In this document: positions 1-7,483 of the stretch, piece after piece | How positions within the stretch are numbered: the first letter of the stretch is position 1 | Layout: each line of letters begins with the position of its first letter | Position numbers and translations under genes: made by a program | Notes under the pieces: generated by a model | Seen by the model: only the letters and a program-made list of their open reading frames with translations | The model's database searches: none | What the model was told of the DNA's origin: nothing | NCBI GenBank assembly: GCA_020247305.1 | Contig: JADCJE010000054.1 | Location: 1 to 34,798, forward strand | Source: Phycisphaerales bacterium | Lineage (GTDB): Bacteria; Planctomycetota; UBA1135; UBA2386 | Reading direction: 5' to 3' | Length of the DNA: 34,798 nucleotides

Positions 1-177
1 CGCGTCGATGCGGCAGCCGCCGAGCACCGTGCCGACGAGGTTGCCCGCGTCGCCGCCGGCCGGCGGGCTCGCCGGCGCGGCGGCGTCCGGCTCGACGCGC
101 CGGGACGGGATCGTGGCGCCTTCTTCGCCGGTCGGCTGGCCTGGCACGGTCGGGTCGAGGTCGTCGTCGGAGTTCAT
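1..177 (-). CDS. Partial N-terminus, possibly a serine/threonine protein kinase
   Basis: An open frame of 59 codons runs from an ATG at 177 off the left edge without a stop. It reads MNSDDDLDPTVPGQ, then a Pro/Ala/Gly-rich disordered stretch, then LVGTVLGGCRIDA at the edge. An acidic disordered leader followed by a 'G-x-x-L-G-G-C/Y-R-I' strand is how many bacterial Hanks-type kinases begin just before the glycine-rich ATP loop, so a kinase is the best guess. No catalytic residue lies inside the window, so this is inference from a short motif. The gene is divergent from the Kelch gene, with 172 bp between the two starts. Confidence 0.4.
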   Translation of the reverse strand, partial: MNSDDDLDPTVPGQPTGEEGATIPSRRVEPDAAAPASPPAGGDAGNLVGTVLGGCRIDA

Positions 178-349
178 GCGCGGTGGGGGCAGTCGGGCCG
201 GTCGTTGTACCGGAGGCGCACGGCGGGGCCAGCGCGGCGTCGACGGCGGGGCGCCTTCACGTCGGCGCGGGGCGATTGCGCCCCTTGCCGCAGTCGCCCG
301 CGCGCTCCGGCGAATCGTGCGGCAGCGGCCGGCGGATATCCTCGTCCCA

Positions 350-2722
350 ATGAGTCCCTGCGCGCGTGCATTGCGATCGTCCGTGGCGCTCGTTGCGCTG
401 CTCGCCAGCGCGGCGGCGCAGTCCTGGATCCAGTCGGCGCCGAGCGCTGCGCCCTCGCCGCGCAACAGCGCCGGCTTCGCCCACGACGACGCCACCGGCG
501 CGAGCCTGCTGTTCGGCGGCTACGACGGGTCGGGCGTGCCGCTCGGCGACGCGTGGCTGTGGAACGGCGGCAACTGGCAGGCCGTCGCCGCCCCGGGCCC
601 GTCGGCGCGCTGGGGGCATGGCCTCGTGTTCGATCGCGCGCGGCGCCGCTTTGTGCTGTTCGGCGGGTTCCGGCCCGGCGCGATGCTGCAGGACGTGTGG
701 GAGTTCGACGGTGCGTTGTGGACGCAGGCGAGCCCGCCGAGCAGTCCGCCGCCGCGCGCGTACCACGCGATGGCGTACGACGCGGCGAACCGGCGCACGC
801 TCGTCTTCGGCGGCGTGACGCACAACAACGCGCTGCTCGGCGATTGCTGGGCCTGGAACGGCGGGACATGGGCGGCGATTGCGACGCCGGCGGCGCTGAC
901 GCCGCGGCGCAGTCCGGCGATGGCCTACGACGCCTGCCGTCGTCTCGTCAGCCTGTTCGGCGGCGAACACAACGGCGTCGTGCTGGCGGAGACGTGGTCG
1001 TTGGACGGCGCGACGTGGGCTGCGGTGACGAACAGCCCACCGCCGCCGGCGCGGCAGGCCGCAGCGATGGCGTACGACGGCGTGCGCGAGGTCGTGGTGA
1101 TGACGGGCGGCGCCGACGCCGGCTTCGCCAACAACCTCGGCGACTGCTGGGAGTTCGACGGCCGGCACTGGGCGCAAGCGCCCGCCGGACCGACGCCGCG
1201 CCACGGCGCGGCGATGGCGTTCGACACGTGGCGCGGCGGCATGGTGCTGTTCGGCGGCGGCACGGCCGGCGGCTACGTCGGCGACACGTGGCGGCGCGCC
1301 GCGGCGGCGCCGGCGACGACGGCGTGGACGGTGGCGAGCGCCACGGGCCCCACGGGCGCCCTCTATCCGGCGATGGCCTACGATGCGGCGCGCGGCCAGA
1401 CCGTCGTGCACGGCGGCTTCCGGCTCACCGGTCCGGGCTGGATGGGCGGCGGCAGTCCGAGCGTCAGCACGAGCACGCTGACGCGCCTGTGGAACGGCAC
1501 CACGTGGACGACGACGACCAGCCTGCCGGCGCGCCACTCGCACGCGATGGTCTACGACGCGGCGCGCGCCCGGATCGTGCTCTTCGGCGGCGCCTCATCG
1601 AGCTATCCGTTGCCGACGACCGCGCACGGCGACACCTACGAATGGAACGGCGCGACCTGGACGCCGGCCGTCGTCGGCCAGCCCGGCCCGTCGCCGCGCT
1701 TGGGGCACGGCATGGCCTACGACAGCGTCCGCAACCGCGTGGTGCTGTTCGGCGGCACCGACGCGACGCAGAGCGCCAGCGCGACCACGGCCGACACCTG
1801 GGAGTACGACGGCGTCGCGTGGTTGCAGCGCAACCCGCTGCAGTCGCCGTCGCCGCGGTATGCGCACGCGATGGGGTTCGATCCGTTGCGCGGTCGCACC
1901 GTGCTGCACGGCGGCTACGCGCCGGGGCTCGACGACGCGACCTGGGAGTACGACGGCACGACCTGGACGCAGGCGGCGGGCCCGTCGCCGTCGCCGCGCG
2001 CCAACCACGCCATGGCCTTCGACGCCGCGCGCGGCGCGCTGGTGCTGACCGGCGGCAGCGAAGGTGACTTCTGGCAGCGCCAAGGCACGGCCTGGACGCG
2101 CGCCAACGCGTCCAAACCGAGCCCGCGCCACCTCGGCCGCCTCGCCTACGACAGCGCGCGCCAACGCATGGTGCTGTTCGGCGGCGTCAACCTGAAGACG
2201 CCGGGTGTGTCGGACACCAGCCAGACCTTCGACGCGTACCCGAGCGACACGTGGGAACTCACGCCGGCGACGCTCGCCGGCCCGTACGCGACCGCCTTCG
2301 CCGGCGAGTTCGGCTACGGCTGCGGTCCGGATCCGTTCCGGCTGCGCCAGTTCCCTGGCGTGGCGCCGACGCTCGGCAGCCACCTGCACGTGGTGGTCGA
2401 GCGCGCGTATCGCTACGCGCCGATCGAATCGACGCTGATCGCGTTCGGTGCGAGCGCGACCGACCTGCCGGGCGGCACGGCGTTGCCGATCGCGCTGCCG
2501 GGCGTGCTGGCGCCGGGATGCATGGTCTGGCAGTCCGCGGACCTCGCCATGGGCATCGGCGTCGCAACCGCCCAGCCAGGGGCTTTCTTCTTGCGCATTC
2601 CGATCCCCAACTCACCGGCCTACCTGGGTTTGCGACTGCACGCGCAAGCGTGGGGACTCAGCCTGGTGGCGAGCGGACTTTTCGCCAGCAACGGCCTGAC
2701 CTGGCAAATCGGCAACGTCTGA
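350..2722 (+). CDS. Secreted Kelch-repeat beta-propeller protein
   Basis: A 790-aa protein, function unknown. Residues 1-23 form a Sec signal peptide (hydrophobic VALVALLASAAAQ, probable cleavage after AAAQ). Twelve Kelch-like repeats of about 50 residues follow; each carries a variant of 'SPR-x-x-HAMAYD-x-x-R-x-x-x-VLFGG' and then a 'D-x-W-E-[YF]-D/N-G-x-x-W' strand. Twelve repeats would suit two six-bladed propellers. The last ~140 residues are a separate Gly/Pro-rich beta domain (starting near FGYGCGPDPF) of the kind I associate with C-termini of secreted planctomycete proteins. The frame stays open upstream to position 8, but that part overlaps the divergent gene and lacks a signal peptide, so the ATG at 350 is preferred. 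Likely extracellular and used for binding. Confidence 0.85.
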   Translation: MSPCARALRSSVALVALLASAAAQSWIQSAPSAAPSPRNSAGFAHDDATGASLLFGGYDGSGVPLGDAWLWNGGNWQAVAAPGPSARWGHGLVFDRARRRFVLFGGFRPGAMLQDVWEFDGALWTQASPPSSPPPRAYHAMAYDAANRRTLVFGGVTHNNALLGDCWAWNGGTWAAIATPAALTPRRSPAMAYDACRRLVSLFGGEHNGVVLAETWSLDGATWAAVTNSPPPPARQAAAMAYDGVREVVVMTGGADAGFANNLGDCWEFDGRHWAQAPAGPTPRHGAAMAFDTWRGGMVLFGGGTAGGYVGDTWRRAAAAPATTAWTVASATGPTGALYPAMAYDAARGQTVVHGGFRLTGPGWMGGGSPSVSTSTLTRLWNGTTWTTTTSLPARHSHAMVYDAARARIVLFGGASSSYPLPTTAHGDTYEWNGATWTPAVVGQPGPSPRLGHGMAYDSVRNRVVLFGGTDATQSASATTADTWEYDGVAWLQRNPLQSPSPRYAHAMGFDPLRGRTVLHGGYAPGLDDATWEYDGTTWTQAAGPSPSPRANHAMAFDAARGALVLTGGSEGDFWQRQGTAWTRANASKPSPRHLGRLAYDSARQRMVLFGGVNLKTPGVSDTSQTFDAYPSDTWELTPATLAGPYATAFAGEFGYGCGPDPFRLRQFPGVAPTLGSHLHVVVERAYRYAPIESTLIAFGASATDLPGGTALPIALPGVLAPGCMVWQSADLAMGIGVATAQPGAFFLRIPIPNSPAYLGLRLHAQAWGLSLVASGLFASNGLTWQIGNV

Positions 2723-2764
2723 CTTGCGACGGCGCGGGCGCCGGCGGCCGCGCGAAATCTTGCC

Positions 2765-3592
2765 ATGCATCTTGACATGGCGAGATGGCGAGTTATGCAT
2801 GCCCCCGTGCGCGAAGCCAAAGACGAAGCGCTGCCGGGGAAGCCGGGGAAGCCGGGGAAGAAGGAGGACGGGTTCAGCCTGCAGGAACTCGCCGACCAGT
2901 CGGGCGTCGAGCCGCGGACCATCCGCAGCTACGTCGAGCGCGGCCTGTTGCCGGGGCCCGAGACGCTCGGCCGCGGCGCCCGCTATCCGGCCGAGGTGCT
3001 CGACCGCCTGCGCGTCATGCAACTGCTGCGCGACGCCAACCGCGACCTGACCCTCGACCAGATCCGCGTCCTGCTGCAGAGCCTGAGTCCGGCGCTGGTG
3101 GCGGACATCGCCAGCGGTCGGCAGCGCATCGCCGGCGTCGTCGACACCGACGCAGCACCGCCGGCGGGGGGCCATGGCGAGGCCTTGGCGTACCTGCAGG
3201 CGCTGCGCGGCGGCGCGGCGGCGTCGCTGCCGGGCGCGCGCCGTGCGGCGGTGCCGCCGCCGCCGCCTGCCGCCGCCACCGATCGGCCGGCGCATCAGCA
3301 GTCTTCCCTGTGGATGGCGAGCGCGGCGGCGGCGGATGCGCCTGCCGTGCGCGACGCGAGCGTTCCGTACGGCGAACTGACGCTGCTCGCCGATGCAGCG
3401 CGCGCGTTGACAGCGCTCGCCGGCGCGCCGGTGGCCGCCCGACCGGTGCGCGCCGAGGCCTGGCTGCGCATTCCGATCACGCCCGACATCGAACTCTCCG
3501 TCCGAGCCGTCTACGGCGACGACGAACTCGCGCACCTGCATCGCATCGGCGATGCGCTGCGCCGCCTGCTGACCCAAGGAGCCCCACGATGA
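2765..3592 (+). CDS. MerR-family transcriptional regulator
   Basis: Up to 275 aa. A MerR-type winged helix-turn-helix is at residues ~37-105: FSLQELADQSGVEPRTIRSY, then the wing ERGLLPGP...GRGARYPAEVL, then the helix with LTLDQIRVLL. The middle is Ala/Pro-rich and probably disordered. A short C-terminal region (~220-275, AWLRIPITPDIELSVRAVYG) could be the sensing part. None of the cysteine-rich metal-sensing C-termini is present. The start is uncertain: ATGs at 2765, 2777 and 2795 and a GTG at 2807 are in frame, and the first three fall in or just before a promoter-like sequence. The stop overlaps the ATG of the VWA gene (ATGA), so the regulator is translationally coupled to it and may control its own operon. 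Confidence 0.8.
   Translation: MHLDMARWRVMHAPVREAKDEALPGKPGKPGKKEDGFSLQELADQSGVEPRTIRSYVERGLLPGPETLGRGARYPAEVLDRLRVMQLLRDANRDLTLDQIRVLLQSLSPALVADIASGRQRIAGVVDTDAAPPAGGHGEALAYLQALRGGAAASLPGARRAAVPPPPPAAATDRPAHQQSSLWMASAAAADAPAVRDASVPYGELTLLADAARALTALAGAPVAARPVRAEAWLRIPITPDIELSVRAVYGDDELAHLHRIGDALRRLLTQGAPR
2772..2799 (+). promoter_or_regulatory. Candidate sigma70-type promoter at the MerR gene start
   Basis: TTGACA (2772-2777), a 16-bp spacer, then TATGCA (2794-2799). An exact -35 hexamer stands out in DNA this GC-rich. The spacer holds a tandem copy of ATGGCGAG (2777-2784 and 2785-2792), and ATGCAT occurs at 2765 and 2795. If used, transcription would begin near 2806, close to the in-frame GTG at 2807. 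That would imply a leaderless or nearly leaderless mRNA and rule out the upstream ATGs. Pattern match only. Confidence 0.3.
2833..2859 (+). repeat. 9-bp tandem repeat (x3) coding a Gly-Lys-Pro linker
   Basis: Three perfect copies of GCCGGGGAA lie in the MerR reading frame and encode the basic linker PGKPGKPGK just before the DNA-binding domain. The repeat could vary in copy number by slippage without breaking the frame. Confidence 0.7.
3576..3581 (+). promoter_or_regulatory. Ribosome binding site of the VWA gene
   Basis: AAGGAG, 7 bases before the ATG at 3589. It lies inside the end of the MerR gene and supports 3589 as the VWA start, rather than the much longer open frame that continues upstream. 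Confidence 0.75.
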
Positions 3593-4959
3593 GCCTGTTC
3601 GACCTGCCGCCTGCCGATGCGCCCGCTGCCGCGCCGCGCTTCACGTTCGCCATCGACCGCGCCCTCGTCGCGATCGGCGGCGCTTCCGTCCGCTACCTCG
3701 TGGCCAGCGTCACCGCGCCGGCGGCGCCTGCCGCGTCGGCCCGCCCGCGCCTGCCGGTCCACGTGGCGCTGGTGCTCGACGCCTCGGGTTCGATGGCCGG
3801 CGAGCGTCTCGCCGCGGCGCGCACCGCGGCCGCCAAGGTGATCGCCAGCCTGCGCCCCGACGACCGCGTCAGCCTCGTCACGTTCGCCAGCGACGTCGTG
3901 ATGCACGTCGAAGCGGCGGCGCTCGACGCCGACGGCCGCGAACGCCTGGCGGCGGCGATCGCGGCGCTGACGACGCGCGGCACGACCGACTTGTGCGCCG
4001 GCTGGCTGCGCGGCTGCGAGGCGGTCGCGGGCCGCCTGGCGATCGTCGGCGATGCCGAGCGCCGCCACGTCGTCGTGTTGTCGGACGGCCATGCCAACCA
4101 CGGCATCGTCGACGCCGTGCAGCTGGCGCAGCACGCCACCGAACTGCGGCGGCGCGGCGTGCCGACCTCGACCGTCGGCATCGGCGACGGGTACTCGCCG
4201 GCGCAGCTGCAGGCCATCGCGGAAGCCGGCGGTGGCCGTATGCACGACGCGACCGAGCCGTCGGAGATCGCCGAGGTGCTGCTCGCCGAACTCGGCGACG
4301 TGCTGGCGACGACGGTCGAGGCCTGCGAGCTCACGGTGCAGTTGCCGCCGGGCGTCGCGGCCAGCGTCTGCGGCACCGCGCCGACGACCGCGATCGCCGA
4401 CGGCATCCGCGTCCACCTCGGCGCGCTGCTCGCCGGCGCGCGGCGCGAATGCGTGATCAAGCTGACGTTCCCGCCGGGGCTGCGCGGCGACGAGCGGCGC
4501 ATCGCCGCGCGCGCCGCGTGGCACGCGCCGCTCGCGCGCAGCACGCACCAACTGGAACTGTCCGACGTCGCCGTGCGCTACGCCACCGGCGACGAGTGCC
4601 TGGCCCAGCCGCGCGACGTCGCCCTCGCGCGCACCGTGCTCGTGCAGTGGCACGCCGACGTCGCGCACCGCGCCATGGTCATGAACCAGCGCGGCGAAGT
4701 CGACGACGCGCGGGCGCTGGTCGAGCGCGAGCTGGCCTACTTCAGGCCCTACGCCGAGGGCGTGCCCGACAGCGCCGCGCTGGTCCGCTCGCTCGCGAAC
4801 TACGCGCCCTACGCCGGCCACCGGCAGTCGGCGATGGTCGCCAAGGAGGTGATGCTGGCGTCGTACAAGCGCAGCCGCGGCGAAGTGGACCGGCGCCACC
4901 GGCTGCGCGAGTCGCTGGAGGACCAGATGGGCGGCTGGCCCGGAGCGGGTCAGCGATGA
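3589..4959 (+). CDS. VWA-domain (MIDAS) protein
   Basis: A 456-aa protein with no signal peptide, so probably cytoplasmic. A von Willebrand factor A domain spans residues ~56-235. Its metal-ion-dependent adhesion site looks complete: D64-x-S66-x-S68 in LVLDASGSM, T133 in RGTTDL and D166 in VVLSDGHAN. The rest (~240-456) is beta-rich and then helical, as in stand-alone VWA proteins annotated YfbK/CoxL-like; I do not recognise a further named domain. The family usually mediates metal-dependent protein-protein contacts, often as an adaptor for a partner encoded next door. The gene sits between a MerR regulator and an orphan protein and overlaps both by 4 bp, so the three are very likely co-expressed. 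Confidence 0.85.
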   Translation: MSLFDLPPADAPAAAPRFTFAIDRALVAIGGASVRYLVASVTAPAAPAASARPRLPVHVALVLDASGSMAGERLAAARTAAAKVIASLRPDDRVSLVTFASDVVMHVEAAALDADGRERLAAAIAALTTRGTTDLCAGWLRGCEAVAGRLAIVGDAERRHVVVLSDGHANHGIVDAVQLAQHATELRRRGVPTSTVGIGDGYSPAQLQAIAEAGGGRMHDATEPSEIAEVLLAELGDVLATTVEACELTVQLPPGVAASVCGTAPTTAIADGIRVHLGALLAGARRECVIKLTFPPGLRGDERRIAARAAWHAPLARSTHQLELSDVAVRYATGDECLAQPRDVALARTVLVQWHADVAHRAMVMNQRGEVDDARALVERELAYFRPYAEGVPDSAALVRSLANYAPYAGHRQSAMVAKEVMLASYKRSRGEVDRRHRLRESLEDQMGGWPGAGQR

Positions 4960-5687
4960 GCGGACCGGGCGCGATGGCTGCGGCTGCGGCGGACGCGGTC
5001 CCGCGCGACCGCAAGCCGTACAGATTCTCGCCGAAGCGGCCGCCGCAGGCCGTGCGCACGTACTTCGGCATGCATCGCGGCGAACTCGTGCTCGTCGACT
5101 TCCAGAACGAGCGCGATGCCTGGATGGACTCGCCGCACCCGCGCGACGGCCAGCTGTTGGCCGAGGACTTCCGGCGCGTTTCGGAGAAGAAAGCGACGCT
5201 GTCCCAGCACTTCCCCGGGCGCGGCCAGGGCTGTTGGACGCTCTCCTACGACTACCCCGGCAGCTGGTCGACGGCGCTCGTGCTGGCCGTCGGCTCGGCG
5301 CTCGGCGGCAAGGCCGAGCGGACGGGCAGCTCGGGCATGCCGGGCGGCATCGGCGTCGACAGCGGCGAACTCTGGGTGTCGTTCCTCGACGGTGGCGTCG
5401 GCGTGCGCCTCGACCTCGGCCAGGACGAAAGGACCAACCAGATCGAAGGCTACCAGACGACGACGATCCGCGGACCGGCCGCGCTCGCCGCGGTGTTCGA
5501 CGCCCTGCGCTTCGACCTGCCGCAGACGTTGCTGCGCGCCGTGCCGCCGCCGGACTTCGCCGCCGTCGCACGCTTCGTCGACCGGCGGATGCGCGCACTG
5601 GTTCAGCGGCGCGAGCGGCAGCGGGCGCGACGCGCGGCCCATGTGGCCGCCGCGGCCAGCGAGCCCTCGCCGCCACTGGTCGACTGA
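4956..5687 (+). CDS. Orphan protein, third gene of the MerR-VWA operon
   Basis: A 243-aa protein that I do not recognise. The N-terminus (1-30) is Ala-rich, then basic (DRKPYRFSPKRPPQAVRTYF). The centre (~35-175) is predicted mostly beta, with FGMHRGELVLVDFQNERDAW and GELWVSFLDGGVGVRLDLG. The end (~195-243) is an Arg/Ala-rich helix. There is no signal peptide, transmembrane segment or obvious catalytic motif. Its ATG overlaps the VWA stop codon (ATGA at 4956-4959), so it is translationally coupled and is a plausible partner or client of the VWA domain. The stop is 10 bp from the convergent MtfA-like gene. Confidence 0.75.
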   Translation: MSGPGAMAAAAADAVPRDRKPYRFSPKRPPQAVRTYFGMHRGELVLVDFQNERDAWMDSPHPRDGQLLAEDFRRVSEKKATLSQHFPGRGQGCWTLSYDYPGSWSTALVLAVGSALGGKAERTGSSGMPGGIGVDSGELWVSFLDGGVGVRLDLGQDERTNQIEGYQTTTIRGPAALAAVFDALRFDLPQTLLRAVPPPDFAAVARFVDRRMRALVQRRERQRARRAAHVAAAASEPSPPLVD

Positions 5688-5697
5688 CGGTCGGCGC

Positions 5698-6474
5698 TCA
5701 GCCGGCCGCCCCGGCTGGGTCCTGCTGGTAGTAGTCGCGCAGGCACTCGTACAGCGCCGCGTGGCGCGTACGCAGCGCGCCGGCGCGCTCGAAGAAGCAC
5801 TCGGTGGCGACGGCGAAGAACTCCGCCGGGTTGGTGGCGCCGTAGCGGTCGAGCACGGTGGCGCGGCCGCCGGCCGCGGCCGCGCGCAGCGCCGCGAACT
5901 CCGCCGACATCGCCGCGACCCACGCGCGCAGGTCGTCGCCACAGTCGAGCGGCGGCGTGCCGTCGGCGAGGCCGTCGAGCAGGTCGAGCTTGTGCGCGAA
6001 CTCGTGCAGCACGAGGTTGTGGCCGTCGTCCGGGTCGTAGGCTCCGTGCAGGGACGCATCCCATGCCAGCACCACCGGCCCCGTGCTCCACGCCTCGCCG
6101 AGGTGGTGGCCGCCCGGCCGTACGACGCCGTCCGCGCCGGCCTTGGCCACGCTGCGGAAGCTGCTCGGGTAGACCAGGATCGACGTCACGCCGGGGTAGT
6201 ACTCGTGCTCCAGGTTGAGCAGCAACAGGCTCGCCTGCGCCGCGATCGTCACGCGCATCGCGTCGGTCAGCTGCAGGCCGCCGCAGCCTTCCCAGTTCTT
6301 CTCGGCGACGAGCACGCGCAGATCGTCGCGGATGCGCGCCTGTCCGCGGTCGTCGAGCTGGCGGTAGAACGGCAACTCGCGCAGCACGTCGAGCCACGCC
6401 GACGGGAACGGCGTCGCCAGCAGCGCCCGCCGCGAACGCTGGCGCAACGGCGCGAGCAGCCAGGAAAGGACCAT
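5698..6474 (-). CDS. MtfA-like zinc-dependent peptidase
   Basis: A 258-aa protein matching the MtfA/DUF980 family: zinc metallopeptidases whose E. coli member binds the repressor Mlc and has aminopeptidase activity. The zinc motif is H157-E-F-A-H161 in VLHEFAHKLDLLDG, a family signature. The family's LPFYRQL segment (residues 34-40) and the late NPAEFFAVATECFFE helix, which should carry the third zinc ligand, are both present. Length fits the family (~260 aa). The open frame continues upstream, but the ATG at 6474 gives the usual family N-terminus (short hydrophobic helix MVLSWLLAPLRQRSR). Divergent from the methyltransferase-fold gene at 6634. No Mlc or sugar phosphotransferase gene is nearby, so the target is unknown. 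Confidence 0.88.
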   Translation of the reverse strand: MVLSWLLAPLRQRSRRALLATPFPSAWLDVLRELPFYRQLDDRGQARIRDDLRVLVAEKNWEGCGGLQLTDAMRVTIAAQASLLLLNLEHEYYPGVTSILVYPSSFRSVAKAGADGVVRPGGHHLGEAWSTGPVVLAWDASLHGAYDPDDGHNLVLHEFAHKLDLLDGLADGTPPLDCGDDLRAWVAAMSAEFAALRAAAAGGRATVLDRYGATNPAEFFAVATECFFERAGALRTRHAALYECLRDYYQQDPAGAAG

Positions 6475-6633
6475 GGTCTTGGGGTGGTGCGGGCTGCGTG
6501 GCCTCGGCGCGGCCGCTGCGTCCGCCCCGAGGCGCACGTGGGCCGCTCGCCCGCGTCGCACGATCGGCGGCGGCTGCGCCGCGCGCAAGCTGCAGCGTGC
6601 GCAAGGCGCACGGCGGCGGCATGCTGGCCCGCG

Positions 6634-7329
6634 ATGGCCAGCGCCAACTTCCAGGAACTCGACGTCGCCGACTCCGAGCTCGGCGAACTGGTGCTGCGCC
6701 GCCGCCGCACCGTCGCCGCCGGCGACGAGTGGGTCTACGAGGTCAAGCTCGCCGGCCGCTTCCTGATGTCGAGCCTCAACACGCAGAGCGAGCGCGAGCT
6801 CGCCGACCGCGCGCTCTCGCGGCTCGCCGGCGACGGGCTGCGCGTGCTCGTCGGCGGCCTTGGCCTCGGTTACACCGCCGCGGCGGCGCTGCGCGATCCG
6901 CGCGTGGCGCAGGTCGACGTCGTCGAGCGTCTGCCGGAGGTCGTCGATTGGCACCGCCGCGGCCTCGTGCCGCTCGGCGCGGCGCTGTGCGCCGACGCGC
7001 GCTGCCGCTTCGTGCTCGGCGACTGCCTGCGGCAGCTGCAAGAACCGGGCGAAGCCTACGACGCGATCCTCATCGACATCGACGACTCGCCGATCCACCT
7101 GCTCGACCCCGACCACGCGTCGTTCTACGCCGTCGCCGGCCTGCGGGCCGTTCGCCGCCGCCTGCGGCCGGGCGGCGTGTTCGCGCTGTGGACCAGCCTG
7201 CCCGCCGAGCCGGAGGTGACGGCGCGCATGCAGCAGGCGTTCGCGGACGCTGTTTGCGAGACCGTCGTCTTCGACAATCCGCTGTTGGACGACCCGGAGT
7301 CGAACGCGCTGTACTTCGGCCGGGCGTGA
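6634..7329 (+). CDS. Spermidine synthase-like SAM-binding protein
   Basis: A 231-aa protein with a Rossmann fold of the spermine/spermidine synthase-like group. The nucleotide-binding loop is VLVGGLGLGYTAAAAL (~residues 72-87), the acidic end of strand 2 is DVVERLPEV, and DAILIDIDDSP sits where aminopropyltransferases have their catalytic acidic motif. It lacks the N-terminal beta hairpin domain of true SpeE, so it could equally be a small methyltransferase; databases usually call such proteins 'spermidine synthase' by homology only. The ATG at 6634 is preferred because the conserved region begins at once (GELVLRRRR). It shares a 159-bp divergent spacer with the MtfA-like gene. Confidence 0.75.
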   Translation: MASANFQELDVADSELGELVLRRRRTVAAGDEWVYEVKLAGRFLMSSLNTQSERELADRALSRLAGDGLRVLVGGLGLGYTAAAALRDPRVAQVDVVERLPEVVDWHRRGLVPLGAALCADARCRFVLGDCLRQLQEPGEAYDAILIDIDDSPIHLLDPDHASFYAVAGLRAVRRRLRPGGVFALWTSLPAEPEVTARMQQAFADAVCETVVFDNPLLDDPESNALYFGRA

Positions 7330-7400
7330 CGGCGGCGGTTTTGGGGCCGCGGCCGATCGCGCTGCCGCCGGCGTCGTGGCCTGCCGCGCCGCCGTCGCTC

Positions 7401-7468
7401 GGAGTTTGCGTCGCGGGGCGCGCGCGGCGCGCGCGCGGGGCGGCGTGGCGATCCGTGACGCAGACTCC
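7401..7468 (+). other. Long GC-rich hairpin upstream of the DUF2868-GTPase operon
   Basis: The arms 7401-7417 and 7452-7468 can pair over 17 bp in the transcript (14 Watson-Crick pairs and 3 G-U). The 34-nt loop consists largely of alternating CG. The 3' arm ends 15 nt before the GTG start at 7484. No T-run follows, so it is not a classical terminator. Possible roles are control of translation of the downstream pair, transcript-end protection for the gene before it, or a DNA element (alternating CG can form Z-DNA). Confidence 0.5.
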
Positions 7469-7483
7469 TAGACTCCCGCGGCG

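Noticed and set aside
8..349. In-frame upstream extension of the Kelch protein
   Set aside because: It reads on the opposite strand of a better start (ATG 177, minus), is Arg/Gly-rich and would bury the signal peptide that begins at 350.
257..1543. Long minus-strand open frame across the Kelch gene
   Set aside because: Arg/Ala-rich shadow produced by GC-rich codons; no domain, and the plus frame has 12 clear repeats.
2785..3588. Upstream extension of the VWA reading frame
   Set aside because: It overlaps the MerR domain in another frame and is Arg-rich; a good AAGGAG site precedes ATG 3589.
7413..7456. Rho-independent terminator
   Set aside because: Stem is convincing but no T-run follows it on either strand.
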